A DNA stretch of 57,659 bases from Mesorhizobium escarrei (GTDB lineage Bacteria; Pseudomonadota; Alphaproteobacteria; Rhizobiales; Rhizobiaceae). The position numbers and the translations under genes are program-made. Shown here piece after piece: positions 25,723 through 33,219 of the stretch (position 1 is the stretch's first letter; each line of letters begins with the position of its first letter). The stretch lies in contig NZ_CAKXZT010000163.1 of assembly GCF_935825525.1 (NCBI RefSeq), forward strand, positions 404 through 58,062, read 5' to 3'. The notes below the pieces were generated by a model. The model was not told the DNA's origin, ran no database searches, and saw only the letters and a list, made by a program, of their open reading frames with translations.

Positions 25723-26619
25723 TCAGCGGATCCCGCGTCTGACCCCTGCTTCGGCAGCATCGATGTTGCGGGCATCGACGACAGCCGGACCCGTGTAAAT
25801 GTCATCGGCCATGGTAAACCCTTGCGCCACATGCATCCACATTTGCTGGACCGACAGATAGCCTTGCAGATATTGTTGGCTGTCGATCGTCGCCACGATC
25901 TCACCGGACCTGATGCCATCGATCTGGAGTTGGGCAACGTCGAACGTAATGTGCGACCATTTCCGCTGCGGCGGCAAAAGCTTGCGCGCGTCGAGAACCG
26001 CCTGGGCGCCCGGAGGGCCAAGCGTCACCACCGCGTTAACGCTTTCGTTTTCCATGAGATAGGTGGCGACTGCCTGCGCACAGGCCTCGGCGTCGCCCCC
26101 CGGCACGCGAAGGCGGTCCACCGGCAATCCTTTCGCAAAGAAAGCCTGGTCGAAGCCGCGATAGCGATCGGAATGGCAGATATGTTCGTAGAGATAGTGA
26201 TCGACGCACATGCCGGCCCGCGGCGACGTCTCATTGATCAGGTAGTCGCCGGCGATCCGCCCGGCATTGGTGTCGTCACCACCGATGTAGAACAGATAGG
26301 GAATACGCTCACCTTTCGGCCTGGGATCCTTGGCGTTGATGGCGATGACCGGGATCCCGCGGGCGATCGCATTGCGCAGCGGTGCATCGACGGCGGCGAT
26401 CTCGGGGATCGTCGAAATGATGCCGTCCGGCAGCGCAAAAGTCGCCCCTTCGATCAGCCCTGCCTGGACCTCCGGCGAGAACTTGCCCGGCCGCAGATGC
26501 TCGACGTCGACGTCGTAGCGTTGCGCCGCATCCATCAGGCCGTTGCGGAACACCTCCCAGAAAACATCGCCCAAAATGTCATGGGTGACAGCGTAAAATT
26601 TCAGGCGCTTCGGTCGCAT
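25723..26619 (-). CDS. periplasmic-binding-fold (RbsB-like) protein without signal peptide
   Basis: A 298-residue type I periplasmic-binding-fold protein. KFYAVTHDILGDVFWEVFRNGLMDAAQRY starts the domain directly; YIGGDDTNAGRIAGDYLI and VTLGPPGAQAVLDARK belong to the two lobes. No signal peptide and no DNA-binding helix-turn-helix are visible. The ATG at 26619 (MRPKRLKF) has AAGGA five bases upstream; the GTG at 26643 would add eight residues, still without a signal, and would place the operator inside the coding region. Possible roles are a cytoplasmic sensor or buffer of the sugar, or a binding protein that lost its export signal. The gene faces SMP-30 tail to tail and diverges from the Gfo gene at 26696. 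Confidence 0.82.
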   Translation of the reverse strand: MRPKRLKFYAVTHDILGDVFWEVFRNGLMDAAQRYDVDVEHLRPGKFSPEVQAGLIEGATFALPDGIISTIPEIAAVDAPLRNAIARGIPVIAINAKDPRPKGERIPYLFYIGGDDTNAGRIAGDYLINETSPRAGMCVDHYLYEHICHSDRYRGFDQAFFAKGLPVDRLRVPGGDAEACAQAVATYLMENESVNAVVTLGPPGAQAVLDARKLLPPQRKWSHITFDVAQLQIDGIRSGEIVATIDSQQYLQGYLSVQQMWMHVAQGFTMADDIYTGPAVVDARNIDAAEAGVRRGIR

Positions 26620-26627
26620 GCTCATCC

Positions 26628-26643
26628 TTGCATAGCTATTCAC
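26628..26643. promoter_or_regulatory. operator copy 5 of the island motif
   Basis: TTGCATAGCTATTCAC, two mismatches from the palindrome. It lies between the divergent binding-fold gene (start 26619, whose ribosome binding site it partly overlaps) and the Gfo/Idh/MocA-lacI unit (start 26696). On the minus strand TTGAAA and TATAGC stand upstream of it with a 15-base spacer, so it would sit near the transcription start of the minus-strand gene. Confidence 0.65.
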
Positions 26644-26695
26644 GCCTGCTAGTGCTATATCGTCGTGGAAGCCATTTCAAACAAAAAGTGTATAT

Positions 26696-27706
26696 ATGCG
26701 CAGGCGCGGTATCGTCATCATCGGCACGGGCAGAATAGCGGCGGTCCACGCGCTCTCGGTTCGCCGCAATCCGGCGCTCGAGCTCACCGGCTTCGTCAAC
26801 GGGTTCGAAGCGGGCGATCTGCCGCAATCCATCGGGGTGCCCTGCTTTCCCTCGCTGGCGACGGCAGTCGAACGGGTTCGGCCTGAGGGCTTGGTCATCG
26901 CGTCGCCGACGGCGACCCATGTCGAATATCTGATGCAAGCGCTGCGCTTTGGCCTGCCTTCGTTGTGCGAGAAGCCGGTTGCGCTGACCAGACAACCGAT
27001 CGTCGAGGCGGTGGAGGCGGTCAAGGCCGCTGACATTCCGGTCATTCTCGGCTTTCACCGCAGATTCGATCCCTACCGTCGAGAGGTCAAAGACAAGATC
27101 GTCAAGGGCTTGGTCGGCAGCATCGAACACCTGCTGCAAATCAGCCGCGATCCCCGCTTGCCCGATCGTGACGTGATCGCCCATCAGGGTGGCATTGTGG
27201 CGGACATGATCATACACGACCTTGACGAGTTGCTATGGCTGGTGGGACGACCGCCGGAGCGCGTGCATGCAGCCCTCGCCCGCAACGCCGACAAAAGCCC
27301 GGATGAGGTGGACGACCATGACAGCGTTGCCGCCCAGCTTGAGTGGGAAGACGGCCCTGTTGCCCAGATCACCGCTACACGCCGTGCCGCCCATGGCTTC
27401 GAGCAGCGGCTTGAAGTGTTCGGCTCCGAAGGCCGGCTGATCTGCGGCGACCCCATGATAAGCCCCGTGGTCTTCGATGGCGCCGAAGCCACTCGCCTGC
27501 CGCGTCGCCATGAGCACTTTCCCGACCGATACCAAGCCGCCTATCAGGCTGAAATAGATCATCTCGCCAGCCTTCTTGCTGGTCGCGCGGCGCCGATCTC
27601 GACGATCCTCGATGGACTGAATGCATTCGATCTCGTCGAGCGCGTCAACGCGGCGGCCGGCCGACTGCCCGTTTCGGAAGGTCTGTCGGCGGCCGGCAGC
27701 TCCTGA
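26696..27706 (+). CDS. Gfo/Idh/MocA family oxidoreductase (third)
   Basis: A 336-residue NAD-dependent oxidoreductase close in size and motifs to inositol dehydrogenases: IVIIGTGRIAAVHALSV (Rossmann), PSLCEKPVALT (EKP), VILGFHRRFDPYRREV and DMIIHDLDELLWLVG with the active-site D and H. Likely oxidises a second cyclitol or an isomer of the substrate of the gene at 19762. No strong ribosome binding site is seen before the ATG; a short leader is possible. The regulator gene lacI-like starts 124 bases downstream on the same strand. Confidence 0.88.
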   Translation: MRRRGIVIIGTGRIAAVHALSVRRNPALELTGFVNGFEAGDLPQSIGVPCFPSLATAVERVRPEGLVIASPTATHVEYLMQALRFGLPSLCEKPVALTRQPIVEAVEAVKAADIPVILGFHRRFDPYRREVKDKIVKGLVGSIEHLLQISRDPRLPDRDVIAHQGGIVADMIIHDLDELLWLVGRPPERVHAALARNADKSPDEVDDHDSVAAQLEWEDGPVAQITATRRAAHGFEQRLEVFGSEGRLICGDPMISPVVFDGAEATRLPRRHEHFPDRYQAAYQAEIDHLASLLAGRAAPISTILDGLNAFDLVERVNAAAGRLPVSEGLSAAGSS

Positions 27707-27829
27707 ATTCGCCAGTTGCCGAGGGCCGGCGACCTTGCGGTGCAATCGGCGCCGGGATCATTGTCCCCGATCCCCGATGCGGCTAACGTCGCCATGCATT
27801 GCAACGCAGCGCGATTCCCGGAGGCAACG

Positions 27830-28900
27830 GTGCGCGGAGACGGCGTCGACGAGAACAAAAAGCGAGCTGGGGGCGAGCCCCTGCTCGAAAGCGAGGGACG
27901 CGCGAAATTGCAGCCGTCCTCGATCGATGTCGCACGCCTTGCCGGCGTATCCCAGTCAGCGGTCTCACGCGCCTTTACGACGGGCGCCAGCGTAAGCAAG
28001 AAGACGCGGGAAAAGGTGATAGCTGCAGCCCGCGAACTTGGTTATCAGCCGAGCATCCTGCCGCGCATTCTCGTCACCCATCGATCACAACTGATCGCCA
28101 TCGTCATCGGCGGCATGTACAATCCCTACTATGCCCAGATTTTTGAACTGTTCACCCGGCAGTTCCAGTCTCAGGGCTACCAGGTTCTGGTTTTCTTCGT
28201 CGACCACAACGAGTATTTCGACGATGCCATTCCGCTCATCATGCGCTACCGCGTGGACGGCATCATTTCGGCGCTGTCCATCCTGTCCAAAGAGGCCGCC
28301 GACGAATGCGCGCACATGCGCATTCCCGTCGTTCTGTTCAACGGTCGACAGCAGAACAAATGGGTTTCGGCCGTCTGCTGCGACAATGTCGAGGGTGGCC
28401 GCCAGATTGCCAATCTGCTCTTCCAGAAAGGCGGCAGCCGTTTCGCCTACATCGCAGGCAAGGAAACGCTCGCCAATACCGATCGTCAGGCCGGCTTTGT
28501 CGGACGCCTGCGCGAACTGGGCATCGACGAGGTGGAAATCATCCAGGGAGACTTCCACTATGAGGGCGGTTACGCCGCGGCCAAGGAAATGTTTGCAGGT
28601 GCCAACCGGCCAGACGCCGTGTTTTGCGCCAACGACCTCACCGCAATCGGCGTCATGGAATGTGCCCGATTCGAATTTGGATTGCGCATTCCGGAAGACA
28701 TCATGATCGCTGGTTTCGACGACGCCTCCTTCTCGGCCTGGCCATCCTACGGATTGACCACCATCCAGCAAAACGCCGGAGAAATGGTCGACGCCGCAAT
28801 CGGACTGCTCAAGCAGCGCTGGCAGGAAGGCGCGACCAGCGCCGGCAGGCTGAAGCTTGTGCCGGGCATCCTCAAAGATCGGAAATCCACGCTCCGCTAG
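27830..28900 (+). CDS. LacI-family transcriptional regulator, probable island regulator
   Basis: A 356-residue LacI-type repressor. A 30-residue polar extension precedes the helix-turn-helix SSIDVARLAGVSQSAVSRAF (about residues 30-49) with hinge LGYQPS. The sugar-binding domain has NPYYAQIFELF, RVDGIISALS, CCDNVEGGRQIANLL and PEDIMIAGFDDASFSAWPSYGLTTIQQ. The GTG at 27830 is chosen because GGAGG stands just upstream; an ATG at 27794 lacks one. It is embedded in the island, and six copies of a 16-bp near-palindrome lie at the island promoters, so I infer that it binds them and responds to the cyclitol or an intermediate. No good copy precedes its own start. Confidence 0.9.
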   Translation: MRGDGVDENKKRAGGEPLLESEGRAKLQPSSIDVARLAGVSQSAVSRAFTTGASVSKKTREKVIAAARELGYQPSILPRILVTHRSQLIAIVIGGMYNPYYAQIFELFTRQFQSQGYQVLVFFVDHNEYFDDAIPLIMRYRVDGIISALSILSKEAADECAHMRIPVVLFNGRQQNKWVSAVCCDNVEGGRQIANLLFQKGGSRFAYIAGKETLANTDRQAGFVGRLRELGIDEVEIIQGDFHYEGGYAAAKEMFAGANRPDAVFCANDLTAIGVMECARFEFGLRIPEDIMIAGFDDASFSAWPSYGLTTIQQNAGEMVDAAIGLLKQRWQEGATSAGRLKLVPGILKDRKSTLR

Positions 28901-28933
28901 CCGAAGCTTCCTTGCCAGAAGCCGATTTCTGGA

Positions 28934-28955
28934 TTGACATTGCATAGCTATTCAT
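28934..28955 (+). promoter_or_regulatory. -35 element plus operator copy 6 of the island motif
   Basis: A perfect TTGACA (28934-28939) is followed directly by TTGCATAGCTATTCAT (28940-28955), two mismatches from the palindrome. The operator fills the spacer between the -35 box and the -10 region, which is not clear (ATTGTA is a candidate). Binding there would exclude RNA polymerase from the promoter of the four-gene unit that starts at 29010. Confidence 0.7.
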
Positions 28956-29009
28956 ATTGTAGATATGCCAGATGATCGACGCCTGGCGCGGTCACCACAA
29001 CGAAGCTTC

Positions 29010-30149
29010 ATGGGTGCGGAAATGCCTGGATCGAACGAGATTGGCGTCGGGATGATCGGCTATGCCTTCATGGGCAAGGCTCACTCGCTTGGCTACCGCG
29101 ATGTCACAGCAATTGCCGCCAATGGCGTTCCCCGCCCACGCCTCGTGGCGCTTTACGGCAGGAACGGCGACAGGCTCGAGGAAGCTCGCCGCCGGCTCGG
29201 CTGGGAACGCGGCGTAACCGACTGGAAGCAGCTGATCGCCGATCCGGCCGTCCAGCTTATTGATAATTCAGGGCCTAACGCGCTGCATGTGGAGCCGACG
29301 ATCGCCGCGGTCAAAGCCGGCAAGCACGTCTTCTGCGAAAAGCCCCTTGGCCCGACGGCCGCCACCGCTTTCGACATGTGGCAAGCAGCGGCACAAGCCG
29401 GCGTCAGGCACATGTGTGCCTTCAACTACCGGTTCTTTCCGGCCCTGCAACTGGCACGGCAGATCATCCAGTCGGGCGAGATCGGCGACGTCTACCACTA
29501 TCGCTCGCAGTTCCTCGTTTCCTCTTCGCTGGGGGACGGCCGGCGCAAAAGCTGGCGCGACGACAAGGACGCCGCCGGCGCAGGTGCGCTCGGCGACCTT
29601 GCGGCCCACCACCTCGATCTGTCGCGCTTTCTGCTTGCCAGCGATCCACGCACCGTCCAGGCGATGACCCGGGTCAAAGTCCCGACCGCCGCCGATGGCG
29701 CCGCAATCGAGACTGACGACCAGTTCGCCGCACTTCTCGACTTCGACAACGGCGCTCTTGGCGTTGTCGAGGCTTCACGTGTCGCCGGCGGCCACCTGGT
29801 GACCAGCCGCATCGAGGTCGACGGGTCGAAGGGTTCCATCGCGTTCTCCCTGCGGACTCTGAACGAACTCAAGGTTGCCGGGCGCAATCACGCCTTCCGC
29901 ACCATCCCTGTTTTGCGCGAGGATGATCCATTCCGTGCGAACTGGTTCCCGCCTGGCCATCCCCTGGGCTGGGTCGACACGTTCAGCCACGAGGCGGTCC
30001 ATATTCTCGGCGCGATCGCCGGTCTCCACGATGTGGAACCGATCGGGGCCAGCTTCAGGGACGGTTACTATTGCTCGGAAATCATCGACGCCGCTGTCCG
30101 GGCGGCACAGACCGGGCAGAAAATCGACATCAGTTACAGGTCGCTCTGA
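29010..30149 (+). CDS. Gfo/Idh/MocA family oxidoreductase (fourth)
   Basis: A dehydrogenase of about 379 residues: VGMIGYAFMGKAHSLGYRD (Rossmann variant with the AHS motif of this branch), HVFCEKPLGPT (EKP), MCAFNYRFFPALQLARQII, and GDLAAHHLDLSRFLL with the active-site histidine pair. Same branch as the gene at 20821. The frame is open from an ATG at 28965, but that ATG would lie at or before the predicted transcription start, so the ATG at 29010 (or 29022) is preferred; this is uncertain. First of four genes transcribed together, followed after 16 bases by a 2-hydroxyacid dehydrogenase. Confidence 0.86.
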   Translation: MGAEMPGSNEIGVGMIGYAFMGKAHSLGYRDVTAIAANGVPRPRLVALYGRNGDRLEEARRRLGWERGVTDWKQLIADPAVQLIDNSGPNALHVEPTIAAVKAGKHVFCEKPLGPTAATAFDMWQAAAQAGVRHMCAFNYRFFPALQLARQIIQSGEIGDVYHYRSQFLVSSSLGDGRRKSWRDDKDAAGAGALGDLAAHHLDLSRFLLASDPRTVQAMTRVKVPTAADGAAIETDDQFAALLDFDNGALGVVEASRVAGGHLVTSRIEVDGSKGSIAFSLRTLNELKVAGRNHAFRTIPVLREDDPFRANWFPPGHPLGWVDTFSHEAVHILGAIAGLHDVEPIGASFRDGYYCSEIIDAAVRAAQTGQKIDISYRSL

Positions 30150-30165
30150 CCTTTGGGAGCGCGTC

Positions 30166-31137
30166 ATGAAAATATTCGTCAGCTGGCCGGGCTATGATCC
30201 GGAAGATGAACAGACCGGGCGTCGCCTGGTCGAGGCAGGTCACGAACTGGTGCTCGCCCCAAAACTCCGTGCGCGCACGGAAGAGGACGTGGTTCGCCTC
30301 GCCGATGGCTGCACAGGAGCAATTGTCAGCACCGATCCGTTCACCGCCGAGGTTCTAGGCGCCCTGCCCTCGCTCAGGATCATCGCGCGCGTCGGCGTCG
30401 GCTTCGATTCCATCGATCGCGCGGCAGCCGACGCACATGGCGTCGCCATTTCGATCACCCCCGGCATGAATGCCGAAACGGTGGCCGACCATACGCTAGC
30501 TCTGATCCTTGCCTTGGTCCGCAAGGTTCCGCAGCAGGATGCCTCGGTAAAGGCCGGCAGATGGGAACGGGTCGGCCCGTTTACGCCCTCCGAACTGCCC
30601 GGCAAGACCGTCGGCCTCATCGGCGCCGGCACGATCGGACGCGCTGTCGCGCGCAGGCTTGCCGGGTTCGGCGTCTCGATCTGCTACTTCGACCAGTTGG
30701 TCGATGATTTTCCGGGCGCGACGAAACTTGCGAGCCTGACCGATCTCTATGCCCGTTGTGACATCATCAGCCTGCACGTTCCCTTGCTCGACGAGACCCG
30801 CCACCTCATCGACGCCGCTGCGATCGCCACGATGAAACCATCGGCCCTCATCATCAACACGGCGCGCGGACCGGTGGTCGACCAAGAGGCATTGTTTGTG
30901 GCGTTGAAGTCCGGCCAGATCGCCGGTGCTGCGTTGGACGTGTTTGAGGCAGAGCCTCCCGATCCCCAAGCGTTCGACGGTGTACCAAATCTCGTCTGCG
31001 CAGCCCACATGGGTGGCATCAGCCGCGAATCCGTCGCCAGGATGACAGCCTCGGCGACACAATCCATCCTTGATGTTCTGGCCGGGAGCATGCCGGAAAC
31101 GGTAGTCAACCGGCAGACGTTGCGGATTCCGGTATGA
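30166..31137 (+). CDS. D-2-hydroxyacid dehydrogenase (SerA/hydroxypyruvate reductase-like)
   Basis: A 323-residue NAD(P)-dependent D-2-hydroxyacid dehydrogenase. VGLIGAGTIGRAVARRL is the GxGxxG loop; the catalytic Arg, Glu and His are in INTARGPVVDQEAL, GAALDVFEAEPP and CAAHMGGISRES. Such enzymes interconvert a 2-keto acid and the D-2-hydroxy acid (hydroxypyruvate, glyoxylate, phosphoglycerate and others). Its stop overlaps the start of the aldolase gene at 31134 (ATGA), so it may process a product of the aldolase. The exact substrate cannot be read. Confidence 0.88.
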   Translation: MKIFVSWPGYDPEDEQTGRRLVEAGHELVLAPKLRARTEEDVVRLADGCTGAIVSTDPFTAEVLGALPSLRIIARVGVGFDSIDRAAADAHGVAISITPGMNAETVADHTLALILALVRKVPQQDASVKAGRWERVGPFTPSELPGKTVGLIGAGTIGRAVARRLAGFGVSICYFDQLVDDFPGATKLASLTDLYARCDIISLHVPLLDETRHLIDAAAIATMKPSALIINTARGPVVDQEALFVALKSGQIAGAALDVFEAEPPDPQAFDGVPNLVCAAHMGGISRESVARMTASATQSILDVLAGSMPETVVNRQTLRIPV

Positions 31138-31934
31138 GCACGGCACTCGGATTCCGTGGCAGATTGCTGTCGGGCCAGCCGCTCGTCGGCACCTGGATCA
31201 AGACGCCGAGCCGTATCGTAGCCGAGGTTCTGGCCGGCGCAGCGCTCGATGTGCTGTGCCTCGACGCCGAGCACGCTCCCTTTGACCGCGAGGACCTCGA
31301 TGGTGCCATCTTCGCGTCGAGAGTCCAGGACATGCCGGTTCTGGTTCGTCCGGCTTCGTCCTCGGCCGAACACATTCTCAACGCGCTGGATCTCGGCGCG
31401 AGCGGCGTGGTCGCTCCCCACATCCGTTCCGGCACCGAGGCCGAAGCGCTGGTTCGCCACTGCCTGTTCGGACCAGGCGGACGCGGCTATGCCGGCTCGA
31501 CCCGCGCTGCTGGCTTCACGCGCAGCCCGATGGCGGCATATCGGCGGCGAGCCATCGACGACACAGCGATTATCGCGCAGATCGAGGATCGGGAAGCGCT
31601 GAACGATCTGGCCGATATCGTCCGCGTCGATCGCCTCGACTGCGTGTTTGTCGGCCGCATCGACCTTACCATCTCGATGGGCGGCCAAACGCCGGACGAC
31701 CTCGCAGTTATCGAGGCCGTCACCGAGATCTGCCGGCGCGCGAGCGAAGCAGGCCGGCGGGTCGGCATGTTCGTCTCCAACCTCGCCGACGTCTCAGTCT
31801 GGATTGAGCGGGGCGCCAGCTTCTTCCTGCTGTCGAGCGATCAGACATTTCTCATGCAGGGCGCCCAGGCCCTGCGCACATCTTTTGACGCCGCCTCGCA
31901 TGGGCGGGAAACAGCAGGCAGGGCAGCATCATGA
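31134..31934 (+). CDS. HpcH/HpaI family class II aldolase
   Basis: A 266-residue metal-dependent aldolase. GTWIKTPSRIVAEVL, LCLDAEHAPFDRED, VRPASSSAEHILNALDLGASGVVAPHI with FGPGGRGYAGSTRAAGF, and the metal-binding E of IAQIEDREAL are the family motifs. These enzymes cleave 2-keto-3-deoxy acids or 2,4-dihydroxy-2-oxo acids to pyruvate (or hydroxypyruvate) and an aldehyde. Length is normal. Overlaps both neighbours by ATGA. In this island it is the best candidate for the final C-C cleavage, in place of the IolJ aldolase that is missing here. Confidence 0.88.
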   Translation: MSTALGFRGRLLSGQPLVGTWIKTPSRIVAEVLAGAALDVLCLDAEHAPFDREDLDGAIFASRVQDMPVLVRPASSSAEHILNALDLGASGVVAPHIRSGTEAEALVRHCLFGPGGRGYAGSTRAAGFTRSPMAAYRRRAIDDTAIIAQIEDREALNDLADIVRVDRLDCVFVGRIDLTISMGGQTPDDLAVIEAVTEICRRASEAGRRVGMFVSNLADVSVWIERGASFFLLSSDQTFLMQGAQALRTSFDAASHGRETAGRAAS

Positions 31935-32668
31935 AAACAGCGTTGGTAACCGGAGCTTCGCGCGGCCTTGGCGCCGAGATCGCCAGGCGGCTCGCGGAGG
32001 ATGGCTGGAGGGTCGCGGTGAACTACGCCCATGACAGCGACGGCGCCGACCGCGTGGTCGGTGAGATCACCAAGGCGGGTGGACGCGCTTTCGCCGCCAG
32101 GTTCAGCGTTGTCGAACAGGATCAGCTTGCCGCAGGTGTCGAGGCGATCGCGCGAAACCTTGGCCCCGTCGATCTGATCGTCAACAACGCCACCGGTCCG
32201 CAGCCCGAAATGCCATTAATGGTACAATCCTGGCGAAGCTATCTCGATCAACTCGAATTCTTCGTCAAAGCGCCGCTGGAACTCCTGCAGGCGCTGCTTC
32301 CTGATTGGCGTGCCCGCAAGTCCGGCAGGGTCATCAATATCGGCTCCGAGATCGCGGAACTCGGCAATCCGTATTTCGGCAACTACGCCTCGGCAAAGGG
32401 CGCCATGCTGTCGATGACACGATCCTGGGCCAAGGAGTTGGCGCCGGAGGGCATCACGGTCAATCTGGTGGCACCGGGCTGGATTCCGGTCGAACGCCAC
32501 GCCGATGTGCCTCAGGACAAGCGCGACTGGTACCTGGCAAGGACTCCACTTGGATACTTCGGCAAGCCGCGCGACATTGCCGATATGGTTGTATTCCTTG
32601 CTTCGCCCAAGGCCGATTTCATCACAGGACAGAAATTCGCGGTCAATGGCGGGCGAACAGTTACATGA
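31931..32668 (+). CDS. SDR-family oxidoreductase (FabG-like)
   Basis: A 245-residue classical SDR: ALVTGASRGLGAEIARRL, NNATGPQPEMP, catalytic S in INIGSEIAEL, YASAK with Tyr and Lys, and FAVNGGRTVT at the end. Start overlaps the aldolase stop (ATGA). Last gene of the four-gene unit under operator copy 6, and the last gene of the cyclitol island. Probable reduction of the aldehyde or ketone made by the aldolase; substrate unknown. Confidence 0.85.
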   Translation: MKTALVTGASRGLGAEIARRLAEDGWRVAVNYAHDSDGADRVVGEITKAGGRAFAARFSVVEQDQLAAGVEAIARNLGPVDLIVNNATGPQPEMPLMVQSWRSYLDQLEFFVKAPLELLQALLPDWRARKSGRVINIGSEIAELGNPYFGNYASAKGAMLSMTRSWAKELAPEGITVNLVAPGWIPVERHADVPQDKRDWYLARTPLGYFGKPRDIADMVVFLASPKADFITGQKFAVNGGRTVT

Positions 32669-32808
32669 CATGGCCCTTGGTCAATTTTGCGCGGATATGC
32701 GCGAGGGGTCGCCAGATTGGAAACGCCTGAACTGGCACGAACTGGCGGGCCGCGGCCGGTCGCGACGCAAACGCCGCGACCAGCAACGTAAGTGGCCAAC
32801 GCCTAAAA

Positions 32809-32976
32809 TTAGAGATCGCGGAGCGAAGCAAACGCCGCGCGCAGTTCCTCCGCGAAGGTTTCCGGATACTCCCAGGCCGCGAAGTGACCGCCCGCCTCCC
32901 CCTTGTGATAGTAGATGAGGTTGGAGAATGCCTTCTTGGACCAGCCCTCCGTCGGGGTCTTGTAGGAAGACGGCAT
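32809..32976 (-). pseudogene. epoxide hydrolase C-terminal remnant
   Basis: Only the last 55 codons of an alpha/beta-hydrolase-fold epoxide hydrolase remain: GWSKKAFSNLIYYHKGEAGG then HFAAWEYPETFAEELRAAF, which holds the catalytic His of GGHFAAWE. The family is normally about 370-400 residues, and no upstream part of the domain is present on either strand. The TAA at 32809 is the authentic end. A clear gene fragment. Confidence 0.75.
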
Positions 32977-33219
32977 TTTACGGGAGGCTGGTCTCGTTCG
33001 GACGCACAATGAGCCCCTTCGATACCCGACAGGCAACTCTGATCATGCTGGAGCACTCGTCCTTTTTTGAATCGCCTGCTGACCCAGCGGTTGAGAAACC
33101 ATTCCGGCTTGTGCGGCACCATCCCGCCCGATGGTAAGTTGCGGCGGCGCTGAGCTGGTCTACTGCACTTCGTTCGTCGCTTACCAACGCTCCAGGAGAC
33201 GAAAGGGCGAAAGCAGCGA

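Noticed and set aside
27790..27812. Possible seventh operator before the LacI gene (CATGCATTGCAACG)
   Set aside because: Half-sites do not have the right spacing; it matches the consensus poorly.
11921..32668. Identification as a classical rhizopine (moc) cluster
   Set aside because: MocA/MocC-like families are present, but there is no mocD/mocE Rieske oxygenase pair and no GntR-type mocR, and iolD plus a LacI regulator point elsewhere.
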